A stretch of 64,000 bases of DNA from Hyalella azteca (Eukaryota; Arthropoda; Malacostraca; Amphipoda; Hyalellidae). Numbering within the stretch: the first letter of the stretch is position 1; each line of letters starts with the position of its first letter. Shown piece by piece: positions 24,701 through 35,353 of this stretch. The stretch spans positions 548,850 through 612,849 of the forward strand of contig NW_025934572.1 in the NCBI RefSeq assembly GCF_000764305.2, read 5' to 3'. The translations under genes were made by a program, and so were the position numbers. The notes below the pieces were generated by a model, which saw only the letters and a list, made by a program, of their open reading frames with translations, was not told the origin of the DNA and searched no databases.

Positions 24701-26673
24701 TCTCTTGTTCATCATCTAAGTCAGAATCATCTGTAGCCTCAGCTTCACTAAGTTCACCTCCCTCTTCATCACTCTCGTTGCCATCTTCATCAGTACTGTT
24801 ATCATCTTCATCAGTAATGCCATCATCTTCACCAGTATTGCTGTCATCTTCATCAGTAATACCATCATCTTCACCAGTATTGCTGTCATCTTCATCAGTA
24901 ATGCCATCATCTTCACCAGTATTGCTGTCATCTTCAGAATCATCTGCACTCTTAGTATTTTGTTGATCACAGACCCGTTTCTTAGTATCTTTCCGCCTCT
25001 CCTCCAGCTCAGAATAGTCTACATCCAATACCCCATCAGGCCCATTAAACAAGTATTCCTCAACTTCATCACCACTCTCATTGGCGCCCTCAGACTCATC
25101 ATCAGACTCGTGATTGGTATTTCCAGAATTGAATCCAAGCTCATCTTCCTCGTCACTGTCCATGGCTTGTGCCCGTTTTCGTTTCCTGGCTTGAGTTTCT
25201 TCACTGAGTTTGGAGAGAATGTCTTTTTGCCTCTGCTTTTCTTGTCTCCTCAGACGATCGCGATGAACACCAGCTATGATGGGTATCCCAAATGCAAGGG
25301 TTTTTCCACTTCCTGTTTCTGCAGCACCAAGGATGTCTTTCCCTCCTCGTATGGCAGGGGGAATGGACAATGCCTGAAACATTCATCAAAAGCTAATTAT
25401 TGAGGTAGAAAATGATCTTTGGCATGTATATCTTCTACATTTACAGGAGTTTTTCATAAAGGATATTAGGCGTAAAATATATTATGTCTCTGTTTGCCAT
25501 TGCTTTCACAGATAAGGGATTAAAACTTTTTTAATTAGTGTCATTTGCAAAGAAATTGTACAAAGTTATGCACATCATTATAAGACCAGTCACTAATTCA
25601 AGCTTAGCAACCCACCTGAATTTGTGTGGGAGTTGAAAAGCCAAGTTCAGAGATAACATCTAGAAGTGGTTCAGGGATGCCAAGATCATCCCAAGCACTG
25701 ACATCAACAGGCCTGCCACTTGCTGGGGAGCTTCCAATACTGATGTCATCAATGCCGCTGTCTTTTGTGTCAGGCTTCTTGCCATTTGTAATTGCTGGCT
25801 TGTCATAAGTTGATTTAACTACAGGAACTTTTTTTGCTTTCTTTTTCTTCAATGTGACGTCAGATGGATCAAGGAGGGATTCTATTTCATTATCTGCTGA
25901 TAAATCATGGTGATGTTTATTTGTTAACTTTTTAGTAGTGGTTTTCTTCAATTTCTCAGGAGGTTTAACCAGCTTTATTGACTTCAAGGTTTTATGATTG
26001 TGTCCCTGCAAATTAATTAAGAGAAGATCAGGTCAACCATCATAATCAATTACTTGAAATTGTATATACATCATGGCTAGAAGAGTAAATAATTCTAGAA
26101 TTATATCCAAGGGAGGCATCCAGGTCATAAGTTCTAACAAAAATTATAATAATTCCAAATGGAAATTTTATAAGAAATACGTATAGAGATTCTATATGTG
26201 TGGAAATAAATAAAAATTGTGTCATGATTCAGGAGCTGAAAAATACCAAATTAATTAAACGAGTTACTTATTTCACAATACAGCTGCAATATAAAAAAGA
26301 ATAATTTACCATCATATTTGTTCAAAAACCCTTTAATTAAGCTATCACATACCTGGGATGAAGAGCCTTTCTTCCAGTCCTCAGTGTAGGCAGCACCAGA
26401 CTCCTCATCCACTCCCAGAACATTGAGCTCATTAACTTCTTCATATAGAGACAGATCTGTGAACTCACGATTGTCTATCTTCACCGGTTTCTGCATAAGC
26501 TTGATTGCTTCATTTTTTGTTTTGTGTGCTAATATCTTGGCAGCCAAAAGTTCACTTCTGGTGGATTTTCCTTTGGTCTTTGGTAATGATTTTGCTACTT
26601 TGGTTGATTTGCTGGCAACATTACTCCTCTTCTTCTTTTTTATATTTGAGGACTCTTTTCTTTGTTTAACCAT
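18799..26673 (-). CDS. DDX24: DEAD-box RNA helicase, DDX24/Mak5 type
   Basis: ATP-dependent RNA helicase; yeast Mak5 acts in 60S ribosome assembly in the nucleolus and DDX24 is its animal orthologue. Minus-strand exons: 26673-26353, 26005-25616, 25373-24372, 24023-23830, 23430-23229, 23005-22862, 22459-22331, 21596-21435, 20632-20462, 20173-20049, 19318-18799. All junctions are GT-AG and the phases close, giving 1119 aa. Motifs in order: Q-type GFSTPTQIQ (end of exon 2), I AAETGSGKT (about 254-262), Ia PTRELAVQ (564-571), GG then TPGR (614-617), II DEAD (641-644), III SAT (681-683), IV IVFCNS, V TDVSARGLDI and VI HRSGRTAR (852-859). The N-terminus and C-terminus are Lys/Arg-rich, fitting nucleolar location. 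A ~300-residue mostly acidic insert separates motifs I and Ia; DDX24 proteins have an insert here, but this one looks long. The start is the first ATG of exon 1. Confidence 0.95.
21011..21420. repeat. ~41-bp intronic minisatellite beside a splice donor
   Basis: About nine to ten tandem units, best preserved between 21119 and 21400, each approximately CTCAATAGTGAAGGCTGCTA then CTATTGCTCGAGATCACAGAG. CAATAGT and its complement ACTATTG occur in every unit, so each can form a small hairpin. The array lies in intron 8 of the helicase gene and ends within about 20 bases of the exon 8 donor (GT at 21434-21433, minus strand). Confidence 0.9.
24802..24927 (-). repeat. Coding minisatellite, 3 x 42 nt, in helicase exon 3
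   Basis: Three nearly identical 42-nt units (starting at 24802, 24844 and 24886 on the plus strand) encode the 14-residue repeat DDSNTGEDDGITDE in tandem, about residues 386-428 of the helicase. They sit in the acidic insert between motifs I and Ia. The unit length is a multiple of three, so copy number can vary without breaking the frame. Confidence 0.92.
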
Positions 26674-27208
26674 GATTATTGCTATATTTTATAGATATTA
26701 CACAAACCTCAAAATCTGTAGGAAGCAAAATTCAATACATGTACGTACAAAATATTGGTGCAAGTGCAAGATATATTTACCTGTAGTTAGGAAGGTTTAT
26801 CTGAGATCTTCAATGTTATGCTAGCTCACTAATAAATTAAGTACCTAGTCATGCAATTAAAAAACAAGTTTATAAAAAAGTGAGAAAATGAACTTTGAAC
26901 AAACTTCAATACCGATTTTTTTGTAAAAAATGCACATTTTCATTTGGTTTAACTTTTATTCCTGTTAATAACAAACATAACTTCCCAGTTTTAGTACTTT
27001 TAATTTGTGTTAAATGAGGTATTATTAGTTAAAAGAGATAACATAAGATTGGATATTATAGGCTGGATGTAATTAAAATAGAAATAGCATAATACAATAT
27101 TATTCATGTATGTACATGTATATATAGGTTATAATGTCACTAGATTGCTTCAATCGCAGATTCACTAGAAATTTAAAAATGAAGAGAACTATTAAAATGC
27201 ATATGAAT

Positions 27209-27791
27209 AATGACCAGAGAATGCATTATATTCAAATTTCAGGGAATCAAAATTCTTCTGATGACATTAACCGATCAAATGATTTCATTTTACATGCTTG
27301 TGGGTATTGGTTAGTAAATAATTCAATAATAATTTTTCCAAACACATAGCCCATAGAATCCAATCCAAATGCTCACAAGACTGTTGAAGATAGAACCCAA
27401 CAGCATTGTCATCATGCAGTGGCGTCCAATGTTAAACAACTGACAATTGCTAGAGAATATTGGGGGACTGGACTCCAGCTGTCCGTTTACTAACTACCAG
27501 AATTGTCTGAACTTTGAGATAGTTTTCAGTCATTTTCCACTTCAAAAAAAAAAAATTTGCATTATGTCCTATTTATAACATGAATTATGTAGATATGTCT
27601 ACCAAAATATCTTTGTCCAATGCTTTTGAAACTTGAAAATGAATGTTGATTATAGATGATGCATCCAATATGTCATTAAAACATATTATAAGTACTTGCT
27701 GAAACCTGCCTTTTGAAGTTTTGATCAATTAACTTCATTGGAAGAATCTCTGATTCCCTGAAAATTGGAATATAATGCATTATCTGGTCAT
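27209..27791. repeat. Imperfect inverted repeat, ~73-bp arms
   Basis: AATGACCAGAGAATGCATTA (from 27209) through the GATCAAATGA end near 27283 is matched in reverse complement at about 27720-27791, including the shared core TCAGGGAATCA. The arms are separated by about 435 bp. It probably represents two oppositely oriented copies of one dispersed repeat or the ends of a MITE. Confidence 0.75.
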
Positions 27792-27871
27792 TAGTCATAC
27801 ATGTTTCAATGAGAAAATTCTGCCATCTAATGCTAATACCTATAGGTATATATATACAATTCATATAAATA

Positions 27872-27985
27872 TTTCTACACACATAGCCAATAGCAATACT
27901 TCATGTATTGACTATTTTTCAGAAATTTTATTGTTCAAGAGAAGCCTGAAATGATGATATTCATATTTGACCTGTACTGCAAATG
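27872..27985. repeat. Duplicate of helicase intron 3/exon 3 border
   Basis: This segment is nearly the same as 24271-24380 in the same orientation: CACATAGCCAATAGCAATA, TCAAGAGAAG(C/T)CTGAAATG and GATGATATTCATAT(C/T)TGACC followed by TGTACTGCAA. The match includes the splice donor and about nine bases of helicase exon 3. It lies about 1.2 kb upstream of the gene. Confidence 0.8.
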
Positions 27986-28563
27986 CCAAATTGTATGAGA
28001 ATATATACCTACATACATATACCATCAAATGGGATTTAAGGGACGGGTGGGGTAACAAGGGACAGTCCACCAACATTTTGTAGAAATGTTTTAGCAGCTA
28101 AAATAATCAAAATTTTGCAAAACTAAAAATAGTGGCATGAAGTTCAACATTTTTACTATCTATATAGCATAAAGCAGGGTTGGCGATTTTTTTTATTTTT
28201 TCATGATTTTTTTGATTTTTTCAACTTTTTTTGTCTTTTTGATGAGTTATTTTTTATGTTGCAATTAGCCTACTAACAATAACAGTATATGGATCATAAT
28301 GGATGGCTAAAAAGGGCACTTATTGCCTTCAATAATGGCCAACAGGCCAAGGTGGTGTTTACCACTTAGGGATTTTTGGGTAAACAATTATTGGTACTAT
28401 GATTATTCATTAGCTTTGTAAAGTTTGTATGGAGCAAGGTAATAAGCTAAATATTGACCATTTAACTGGCTTCAATATACTAAAACACTTCAGGAATGCA
28501 GATCTTCTAAACATTGAAGAGTCACATAACAGATAGGTAGCTGATAGCACAGTGCACAGCACA

Positions 28564-28654
28564 GGGGAATAAGGGACACCACCCCCGGGGGAATAAGGGA
28601 CACCACCTCCGGGGGAATAAGGGACACCACCCCCAGGGGAATAAGGCACACCCC
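28564..28654. repeat. 24-bp tandem repeat, ~3.7 copies
   Basis: Units GGGGAATAAGGGACACCACC followed by CCCG start at 28564, 28588, 28612 and 28636, with one or two substitutions between units. The reverse frame reads PYSPGGGV repeatedly, but there is no gene context. Confidence 0.92.
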
Positions 28655-28994
28655 TAATAAATCATTTACAGTAGAACCTTGGTTTGCAAATTCTCCAGTT
28701 CACAAAAAATCAATTAACAACAAGAATCTTCATTACCGGTACATATAACTCGCTCAGTGAAAAAATCACAAAATTGTGCATAGAATGTCATAGATAGAAT
28801 TGAACACTGGTCAGCGAAGAATGAAAAGTAAATAACCTAAACTATGATTTATTTCTCCAAAAAAGATGATGGTTGTCACTAAAATATTCCTTCCTGTTTC
28901 AGATGTTTTTTACAGCCTTTTTTGTTATAGTTAAAGCACTTGACTCAATTAAAATTGTGCAAAATTACAAGCTGACAGCTGTCCAACAAGATTA

Positions 28995-31179
28995 CAGATA
29001 CAGAAGAAATGCTTTACGGATACTGATATGAAGCTTGCAAGTAGACATGGTCGTGGTCAATGCTCAATGGCATGTTGATGGATATGGTAATATCACATCA
29101 TTAATCCTATAATGTATGGATAAGGTAATATCATGTCAATAAAAAAAACAGTAAAAATCAAGGAAAATGTCATTTATTCTACATTTACATCATCTACAAA
29201 GGAAGAGGAGAACTTCAGAGTACTGTTAGTAATGGATGAGTACACACAGCATGTTTCAAATATTTTAAAATCAGGTTTTCTTTTAAGTGTCCGTTATTAC
29301 CCCATTCCCAAGAAAATTTGGGAGGCTTTTATATTGCGTCCAGCACCATACAAGTAGCATATGGAATTTTTTTGGAGATGAAATGTTTCATGGTAAGAAG
29401 TTACTAACAAAAAAAAGCTCAAAACCGTCCCTTATTACCTCGTTTGACTTATTGTTTTGTGTTTCACTTGCACTTCTTCAATTGGCAATATAAAAAGAAA
29501 GTTACGGTGATATCAATAATCATGTAGCATTAGTCTCAATGCAGCATAGTATTTGAAATTACTGTCAAACAGAGTACAAGGGACTGTTTTGCGCGTCTTT
29601 TGTTAATAACTTCTTACCATGTAATATTTCATAAACAAGTTTGTGCTCATTTTAACCCTTTACTGTCTAATTTTCTGGGTCAAAAATCGCAAATTTCACT
29701 TTTCCGGTTTTTAGCCTCACCTTAAAGCTGACATTCTGACTTATCCAATGGTACGAAAATCGTCTCTGTATGTCGATTCATGCATTGATGACAGATCGCA
29801 AAAGGGTTAAGGGTAGGGAGTTCTTTCACATTTAAGATAGGCAAAAATAACTGGCCGGGCACATAAATAGACGGACGGAAAACGCTGATCTTCAGTTACC
29901 TGGCTGTTGTTGTGTGGGATAGTGAACATGCAGTTGTTCCCACCATCCTTGACTGAATTTCATCTCCAGTAACGTCTAGTCTTGTATCCATGCCACCATG
30001 AATGCCTATTTCAAGGCACTTGGGACTTTTTCGCGCTCTACTGAACACTCACACTTATTGTCACTGCAAACCTATCTCCTCCAAGAGGTTTTTAAGCTAC
30101 AGCAATGAGAGATATACCGTTCAATTAGCAAATAAAAAATCTAGAGATTGGTCATAGTTTTTTTCAATTTTGTTATAGTTTTGAAAATATCTTGAAAAAA
30201 GAGGGGGAAATTCAAAAAGGTAGGGGATGAAATCAAAATTTTTTCAAAAAAATACCCACCCCACCCACAAAAATTAGAACTTCAAAAAACAGCAAGGACA
30301 AATTGATAGATATGGTCCTTACGCATTGAATGATATGCATCTCGATGATGTAGCTTGAAAATCTTAGTAAGAGATAGATTTCTACAGTAGTACTTTCCTA
30401 TTAGGCTGTTTTCTAAGAATTTCACATTTTCTTTCATTTTTTTTGGAAAATTCACACGAACAAAAAAGTCTTTGATTTATTTTTTACATATGTGTACCAA
30501 GTTTCAAAGTGATCTGTCTGTAAATAACCGAAATAAAATTTCCACAAGAAATTGGAAATTTTATTTTGGTTATTTACAGACAGATAACTTTGAAACTTGA
30601 TACACATATGTAAAAAAAAACTCTAGACTTTTTTTGTTCATGTGAATTTCTCAAAAAAAAATGAAAGAAAATGTGAAATTCTTAGAAAACCTGTGTTTTT
30701 TAAAGGTGACTTGAAAGTCTGATTTGGCGGTAAAGGGTTAAAGCTCTTTGCAAGGGGCCAAGGGCTATCATATGGCATCTCAAAAAAAATTCCATATCAT
30801 GTTATTTGCAAGGTACCAGATGCAAAATAACAGCGTCCTCAGCCCAAATAACCCTTGGGAATGGGTTAATCCATGAAACTTAAAATAAAATTTAATTCTA
30901 AAATGTTTGAAGCATGAGTGTACTCATCCATTACTAACAGTATTTTGAAGTTCTCTTCTTCTTTTGTAGATAATGTAGATGTAGAATAAATGACATTTTC
31001 TGTGATTTTTACTAGTTTTTCTTTTATTGATATGAGTTTACCATATCCATACATTACCGTATCATTGATGTGATACCATCATTTCCATGAACATGAGATT
31101 GAGCATTTACAATGACCTTGTCCCCTGCAAGCTTCATATCAGCAGCCATATATAGGTAACATTTCTTCTGTATCTGTAG
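28995..31179. repeat. Large imperfect inverted repeat around a MITE
   Basis: Sequence from CAGATACAGAAGAAATG (28995) to about 29325 is repeated in reverse complement from about 30845 to CATTTCTTCTGTATCTGTAG (31179). Both arms carry related short frames (KENVIYSTFTSSTKEEENF at 29133 onward and KITENVIYSTSTLSTKEEEN on the minus strand near 30950), probably a dead element's coding remnant. The piggyBac-like MITE copy 2 sits inside the spacer. Confidence 0.78.
29656..30737 (-). mobile_element. piggyBac-like non-autonomous element (copy 2)
   Basis: The element is flanked by TTAA at 29652-29655 and 30738-30741, the target duplication of piggyBac-type transposons. Ends are CCCTTTACTGTC and, read inward from the right, CCCTTTACCGCC. 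The interior is the reverse complement of copies 1 and 3, so orientation is given as minus. A palindrome at about 30530-30580 and a second at about 30590-30680 add internal symmetry. No transposase frame remains in its 1082 bp. Confidence 0.88.
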
Positions 31180-32428
31180 CATGTCTTCTGCAGGGTGGCC
31201 CAATGGCTTAACCTTTTACTGCCAAACCGGACTTTCAAGTTGCCTTTAAAAAACCACCAGTTTTCTAATAATTTCACGTTTTCTTTCCTTTTTCAAAAAA
31301 TTCACATGAACCAAAAAGTCTTGATTTATTTTTTACATATTTGTACCAAGTTTCAAAGTTATCTGTCTGTAAATAACCAAAATAAAATTTCCAATGGCAA
31401 TTTCCAATTTCTTGTGGAAATTTTATTTTATTTATTTATGAACAGATCATTTTGAAAATTGGTACACATATGTAAAAGATAAATTTAAGACTTTTGTTCA
31501 TGTGAATTTTTTGAAAAAAGTGAAAGAAAACGTGAAATTCTTAGAAAACCGCCAAAAAGGGGGTACGGTACTGTAGAAATCTATCTCCTCCTATGATTTT
31601 CAAGCTACAACATTGAGACGCATATCATTCGATGCGTGAGGACCATATCTATCGATTGCTCCTTGCTGTTTTTTCAAAATTCTAATTTTTGTGGGTAGGG
31701 TGGCATTTTTAAAAAAAGTTTTGATTTCTTCTCATACACTTTCAAATTCCCCCCTCCCTTTTTTCAAAATATTTTCAAAACTATAACGAAATCAAAAAAG
31801 GTTACAACCAATCTCTAGATCTTTTATTTGCAAATTGAATGGTATATCTCTTATTGTTGTAGTTTAAAAACTTTAGGAGGAGATAGGTTTGCAGTGACAA
31901 TAAGTATGAATGTTCAGTAGAGCGCAGCAAAGTCCCAAGCGGCGAGCGCCTTGAAATAGGCATTCAAGGTGGCATGGATACAAGACTAAATGTAACTGGA
32001 GCTGAAATTCAGTCGAAGATGGTGGGAACGACTGCATGAGCACCATCCCACACTGGCCACACGACAGCAGCCGCCAGCTGGGTAACTAAAGATCAGCGTC
32101 TTCAGGTCATCTATTTATGTACCCAGCCGGTAATTTTTGCCTATATTAAATGTGAAAGAACACCCCCACCCCTAACCCAGTATGGAATTCTGTAAAGGTA
32201 CCGTAAAATAGGGTAACTTAGACTGGCGGGGTAACTTAGACCACTTTTCGTTTTTTTAACAAAAACCCCCACAACTCAAAAACTATTTGACATAGAAAAA
32301 TTTTGTCAACGGGCATTAAAGGCCTAATACTGAGGCTACATAACACAATAGAAAGATTTGAAAAGTTTGCATATCTAATAGGTTAAAAAATTAAAAATGT
32401 GACCCACAAAAAAAAGNCGTAGTAGTTG

Positions 32429-32465
32429 CTGTCTCTTATACACATCTAGATGTGTATAAGAGACA
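32429..32465. other. Tn5/Nextera mate-pair junction adapter (artefact)
   Basis: CTGTCTCTTATACACATCT is followed directly by its reverse complement AGATGTGTATAAGAGACA. These are two Tn5 mosaic ends back to back, the known circularisation junction of Nextera mate-pair libraries. An N lies 12 bases upstream at 32417. This is not genomic sequence, and continuity across it is unproven. Confidence 0.97.
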
Positions 32466-33399
32466 TGTTTATATATAAGAACGGAAATGACGTTTCTATT
32501 TCAGAATGATAATGGAAATGTTCCTACTATTTCAGAAACTTTTCTTGAATACACTTGCAAAAACTAAAGTTCTGCAATCAATGAGGTCTTCAATAATGAC
32601 AAAATTGTTCAATTTAAAATTTTTAGCTATATGAGTGAGACCGTCAAATTCGTCATTCGTCAATCATCATAGAAGCTGTGAGCAAAAATTCGTTTTTGAT
32701 GTAAAAGAATGTTTTTCAATTAAAAGAAATGCAATACTTAATTTTTGGAAATACGATGCTAAAATTAATGATCCGTATTAGAATTCAATAGACGTTATGA
32801 TTTCAGAATTATCTTCAAAAAGTGTGTTTTCGTTTGTTTGATCAGAAGTTTTCGTTCGTTTTATCAGAAGTTTTTGTTTGTTTGATCATAAACTACATAA
32901 TTATTCATTCTCTTGCACTAAGTATACAAATGATTAGTTGGACTCCATTACTACCACGTAAGCTTGATATAAGCTTTTTGTCCTTTTGATAAACAGAGTT
33001 TATTTAGGTTCTATTGACCGAAATAGCTTAATAGGTAGAACGATGCTACATATTTGCGGCCATTTAATGATCGGTTAACGGCGTTGACTCTTGCTACCCA
33101 TACTATTGTACAAATATTGTGGTAGACACATCATGAAGATGTTTCAATGCAAAGATTCTTACTTAAAGGATAATAAATCGATTCATAATTGTTTACTTCC
33201 ACCTATAGATATAAATGAACATCATTCAATATATTTTAATTGCTTCTCATGAATTCGCATTAAAATATTTATTTTGAAATCAACCATGTCAGAGTAACAA
33301 AATAATTTGTTCACATTTTAGGCTTCCGAAAATATTTCAAACCTCTATCAAAAATATCATAATTAATCATTCTCTTGCATTGAGCATATGAACGTTATA

Positions 33400-34105
33400 G
33401 GTGCCTGTACACAGGGATAGTACTAGCCGCTAGTTCATCCGGCGCTTGAACTGTCCATGCTTTTAGCCTCGTGTATAGGGGTTCAGCCGCTTCAGAGGCA
33501 TGCGCCGGCAAGTGCCTGAGACGCGGTCGAGCGGGACAACGATGTGTTGATATCTAGGCTGGAGAAGTGGCTAGTAGCGCTGATGCAGCCATGGTGAGAG
33601 TATCTGTGCCGCTCCTGTGAAGTATCTTGGGTTAAGTGAATCATGGCATGTTTGAACGATAATGTTTCTAAGAAGAAACAAACTAAGTGGATTCCAGACG
33701 ATATTCAATTATTCTTTGAAATATTCCAAAGATATGAATTAAAGTATAATGTTTTCCATGATGGTTACTCCAACAATATGAAGAGAGAAACAAGTATTTT
33801 GAAACGGAAAGAAGACCTTATTAGTCAGGGTTTAGTTGTTCCTGACGCTGCATTTTCAAGGGCTAGAATAAATAGTATAAAAACGACGTACAGACTAGAG
33901 TTGTTGAAGGTGATCGCACTATCCATTTTCGCAGACCTCACTCAACGGCTTCTAATGACGCACTAACGGGCGTGAAAGAGAAGATAGCGTCACCTTCTAC
34001 TCTCCACGTGTGTACAGGCTTACTTGCCGGATAGTCACCAAGCGACCGTCACTAGCCTGATTTACTAGCCGTCGCCTGTCTGCACTATCCCCGTGTACAA
34101 GCACC
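33400..34105. mobile_element. Inverted-repeat element carrying a MADF-like ORF
   Basis: Ends are GGTGCCTGTACACAGGGATA at 33400 and, read inward from 34105, GGTGCTTGTACACGGGGATA. Flanks are TTATA on the left and TTAAG on the right, compatible with a worn 3-bp TWA duplication as in PIF/Harbinger elements, but not proof. Further inverted matches (CTAGCCGCTAGTTCATCCGG and ACTTGCCGGATAGTC...CTAGCC) lie inside the ends. It holds one short frame at 33643-33966. Confidence 0.72.
33643..33966 (+). CDS. MADF-like protein of a transposon, truncated
   Basis: A 107-codon frame starts at the ATG at 33643. It reads W-I-P-D-D-I-Q-L-F-F-E-I-F-Q near residue 17-30, then RYELKYNVFHDGYSN and R-A-R-I-N-S-I-K-T-T-Y-R-L-E-L-L-K-V, which resembles the end of a MADF/Myb-SANT-like DNA-binding domain (typically KINSLRTTYRKELKKV). 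Such proteins are encoded by some PIF/Harbinger transposons beside the transposase and also occur as host genes. The frame after residue 90 turns into the element's inverted-repeat region, so the protein is truncated. Expression is uncertain. Confidence 0.5.
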   Translation: MACLNDNVSKKKQTKWIPDDIQLFFEIFQRYELKYNVFHDGYSNNMKRETSILKRKEDLISQGLVVPDAAFSRARINSIKTTYRLELLKVIALSIFADLTQRLLMTH

Positions 34106-35256
34106 TTAAGCCTCGTGCTGCCGCATCCGCGATCGTCATTTGTTTCTGTCAATTGCATGCTGGGAGCCTGCTTTCGTTGCTCTATGTAGTCTCGCTCCCA
34201 TGAATTGCGTGTTTAGTGTGTGTATCATGGAAAAGTTCTTTGCTGTCACATTAAGAGACAAATCTTTAACGAACTAGTACTTTTTATAATTTTAATTGTT
34301 GAGTGCAAGCTGCCCTGCAGACACGCAACATTTCCAAGTGAAGTGATTACTTTATAGAAACTTTTTATACCTTTATGGCTTTACCTATACGTGTTTAAGC
34401 CTATAAGAAGTTTATTTTTTTGCCTCAAATAATGTTGTATCAAAAAACTGGTCTAGGTGTAGCGAAAATAATATATGAACTGTAAATTTTAGAATTCCAT
34501 CCTGCCCTAACCCTTTTGCGAACTGCAGTCAAGGCCCAAGGGCTCAAGGGCAAGGCTGAAGGCATAAATCAACATACAGAGATGATTTTGGTACTGTTGG
34601 ATAGGTCAGAATGTCAGCTTTAAGGTGAGACTAAAAACCGGAAAAGTGAAATTTACAATTTTTGTCCCAGAAATTTTGGTGGTAAAGGGTTACGTTCAGA
34701 TTAGGCTACCAAGATTGGTGCAGAGAGGTGCAGGTTTGATCCCAGCTGACAGCTCTGTGTGCCAGTTTCTGGTCAGAATTGGCAAGAAGGCTGGGTGGGA
34801 ACACTGTCAAAAAAATTCATATCCAAGTAAAGTAATCAGGTCAATGAATATTTATCTCATTGTCATTGTGATTCATGAAGCCCGATTGGAAATTTAAGGT
34901 AATGATCAGGAGTACTGCATTTCGAAATTCTCACGGAATTACACCGAGCCGCCATTGCACGGATTTTGTAAGAGATCTTGAACATTCTCACGGAATTGCT
35001 ATGTTTTCACGATTCATAATTTAAAAGACCAACACCTCAATTTCATCTAAAAAAGATTACTCATTGCGTTGCCTTAATCCTCGAGCGTAGAAAATAAAAA
35101 CCTAAACTGTTTTAGTGCACTGAATTACTGCATCCATCGCACGCGCACCACACCTTCCACAGTCACAGTGCACGCTAACAGTTCCGTCTCCTACGATGCG
35201 GACGTGAGCAGCTACTTTATATAATGTAGTAGCAACTCTAATACTGTGATGTTTCT

Positions 35257-35353
35257 TACTAAAAACTGATTCAAGAATCAATGTTTTTCAAGAAACAAAG
35301 GTATTTTTACTAAAAACTGATTCAAGAATCAATGTTTTTCAAGAAACAAAGGT
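35257..35353. repeat. 50-bp tandem duplication, two copies
   Basis: ACTAAAAACTGATTCAAGAA then TCAATGTTTTTCAAGAAACA and AAGGTA occurs at about 35257-35306 and again at 35307-35353, essentially without change. Near identity implies a recent event or a collapsed/expanded assembly repeat. Confidence 0.9.

Larger units (their letters stand above)
26674..28563. other. Helicase 5' flank and repeat-derived spacer
   Basis: The helicase promoter and 5' leader should lie just above 26673, but I see no clear core promoter. From about 27.2 kb the sequence is repeat-derived: an inverted repeat (27209-27283 versus 27720-27791) and a copy of a helicase intron 3/exon 3 border (27872-27985). The stretch 28020-28080 has GGGACGGGTGGGGTAACAAG, which resembles the GGGGAATAAGGGAC units that follow. 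Confidence 0.6.
32178..34504. mobile_element. hAT-like element nested in piggyBac copy 3
   Basis: The insert is bounded by CAGTATGGAATTCT at 32178 and AGAATTCCATCCTG ending at 34504, inverted repeats with one mismatch that begin with CAG. It is flanked by an exact 8-bp duplication CCCTAACC (32170-32177 and 34505-34512). CAG-type ends with 8-bp duplications are characteristic of hAT transposons. In copies 1 and 2 of the host element this position is uninterrupted. No hAT transposase is visible; the interior holds another element (33400-34105), a short 17-bp-type repeat near 32826-32890 and a sequencing adapter. Confidence 0.85.
31212..34689 (+). mobile_element. piggyBac-like element (copy 3), split by a hAT-like insert
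   Basis: Left boundary TTAA 31208-31211 then CCTTTTACTGCC; right end GGTGGTAAAGGG at 34678-34689 followed by TTAC, probably a mutated TTAA. Internal order matches copy 1 (TTGGTACACATATGTAAAA, GAAAACGTGAAATTCTTAG, CAGTGACAATAAGTATGAA, then after the insert AAATCAACATACAGAGATG). The interruption at 32178-34504 is a separate hAT-like element. Confidence 0.82.
31190..34760 (+). repeat. tRNA-derived SINE split by a transposon
   Basis: The left part (31190-31211) contains TGGCCCAATGGCTTAA, a good pol III A box. The right part resumes at about 34690 and has GGTTTGATCCCAG near 34732, a B box. Removing the intervening piggyBac-like element puts the boxes at tRNA-like spacing. Downstream of the B box the sequence runs on without a gene to about 34910, as a SINE body would. 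Confidence 0.7.

Noticed and set aside
24391..24970. Serine-rich and methionine/lysine-rich frames opposite or overlapping helicase exon 3
   Set aside because: They are other-frame readings of the acidic Asp/Glu/Ser insert and its 42-nt repeat, with no independent support.
32429..32465. Natural Tn5-like insertion or inverted-repeat element
   Set aside because: The exact mosaic-end pair, found twice in unrelated context, is the known mate-pair junction adapter.
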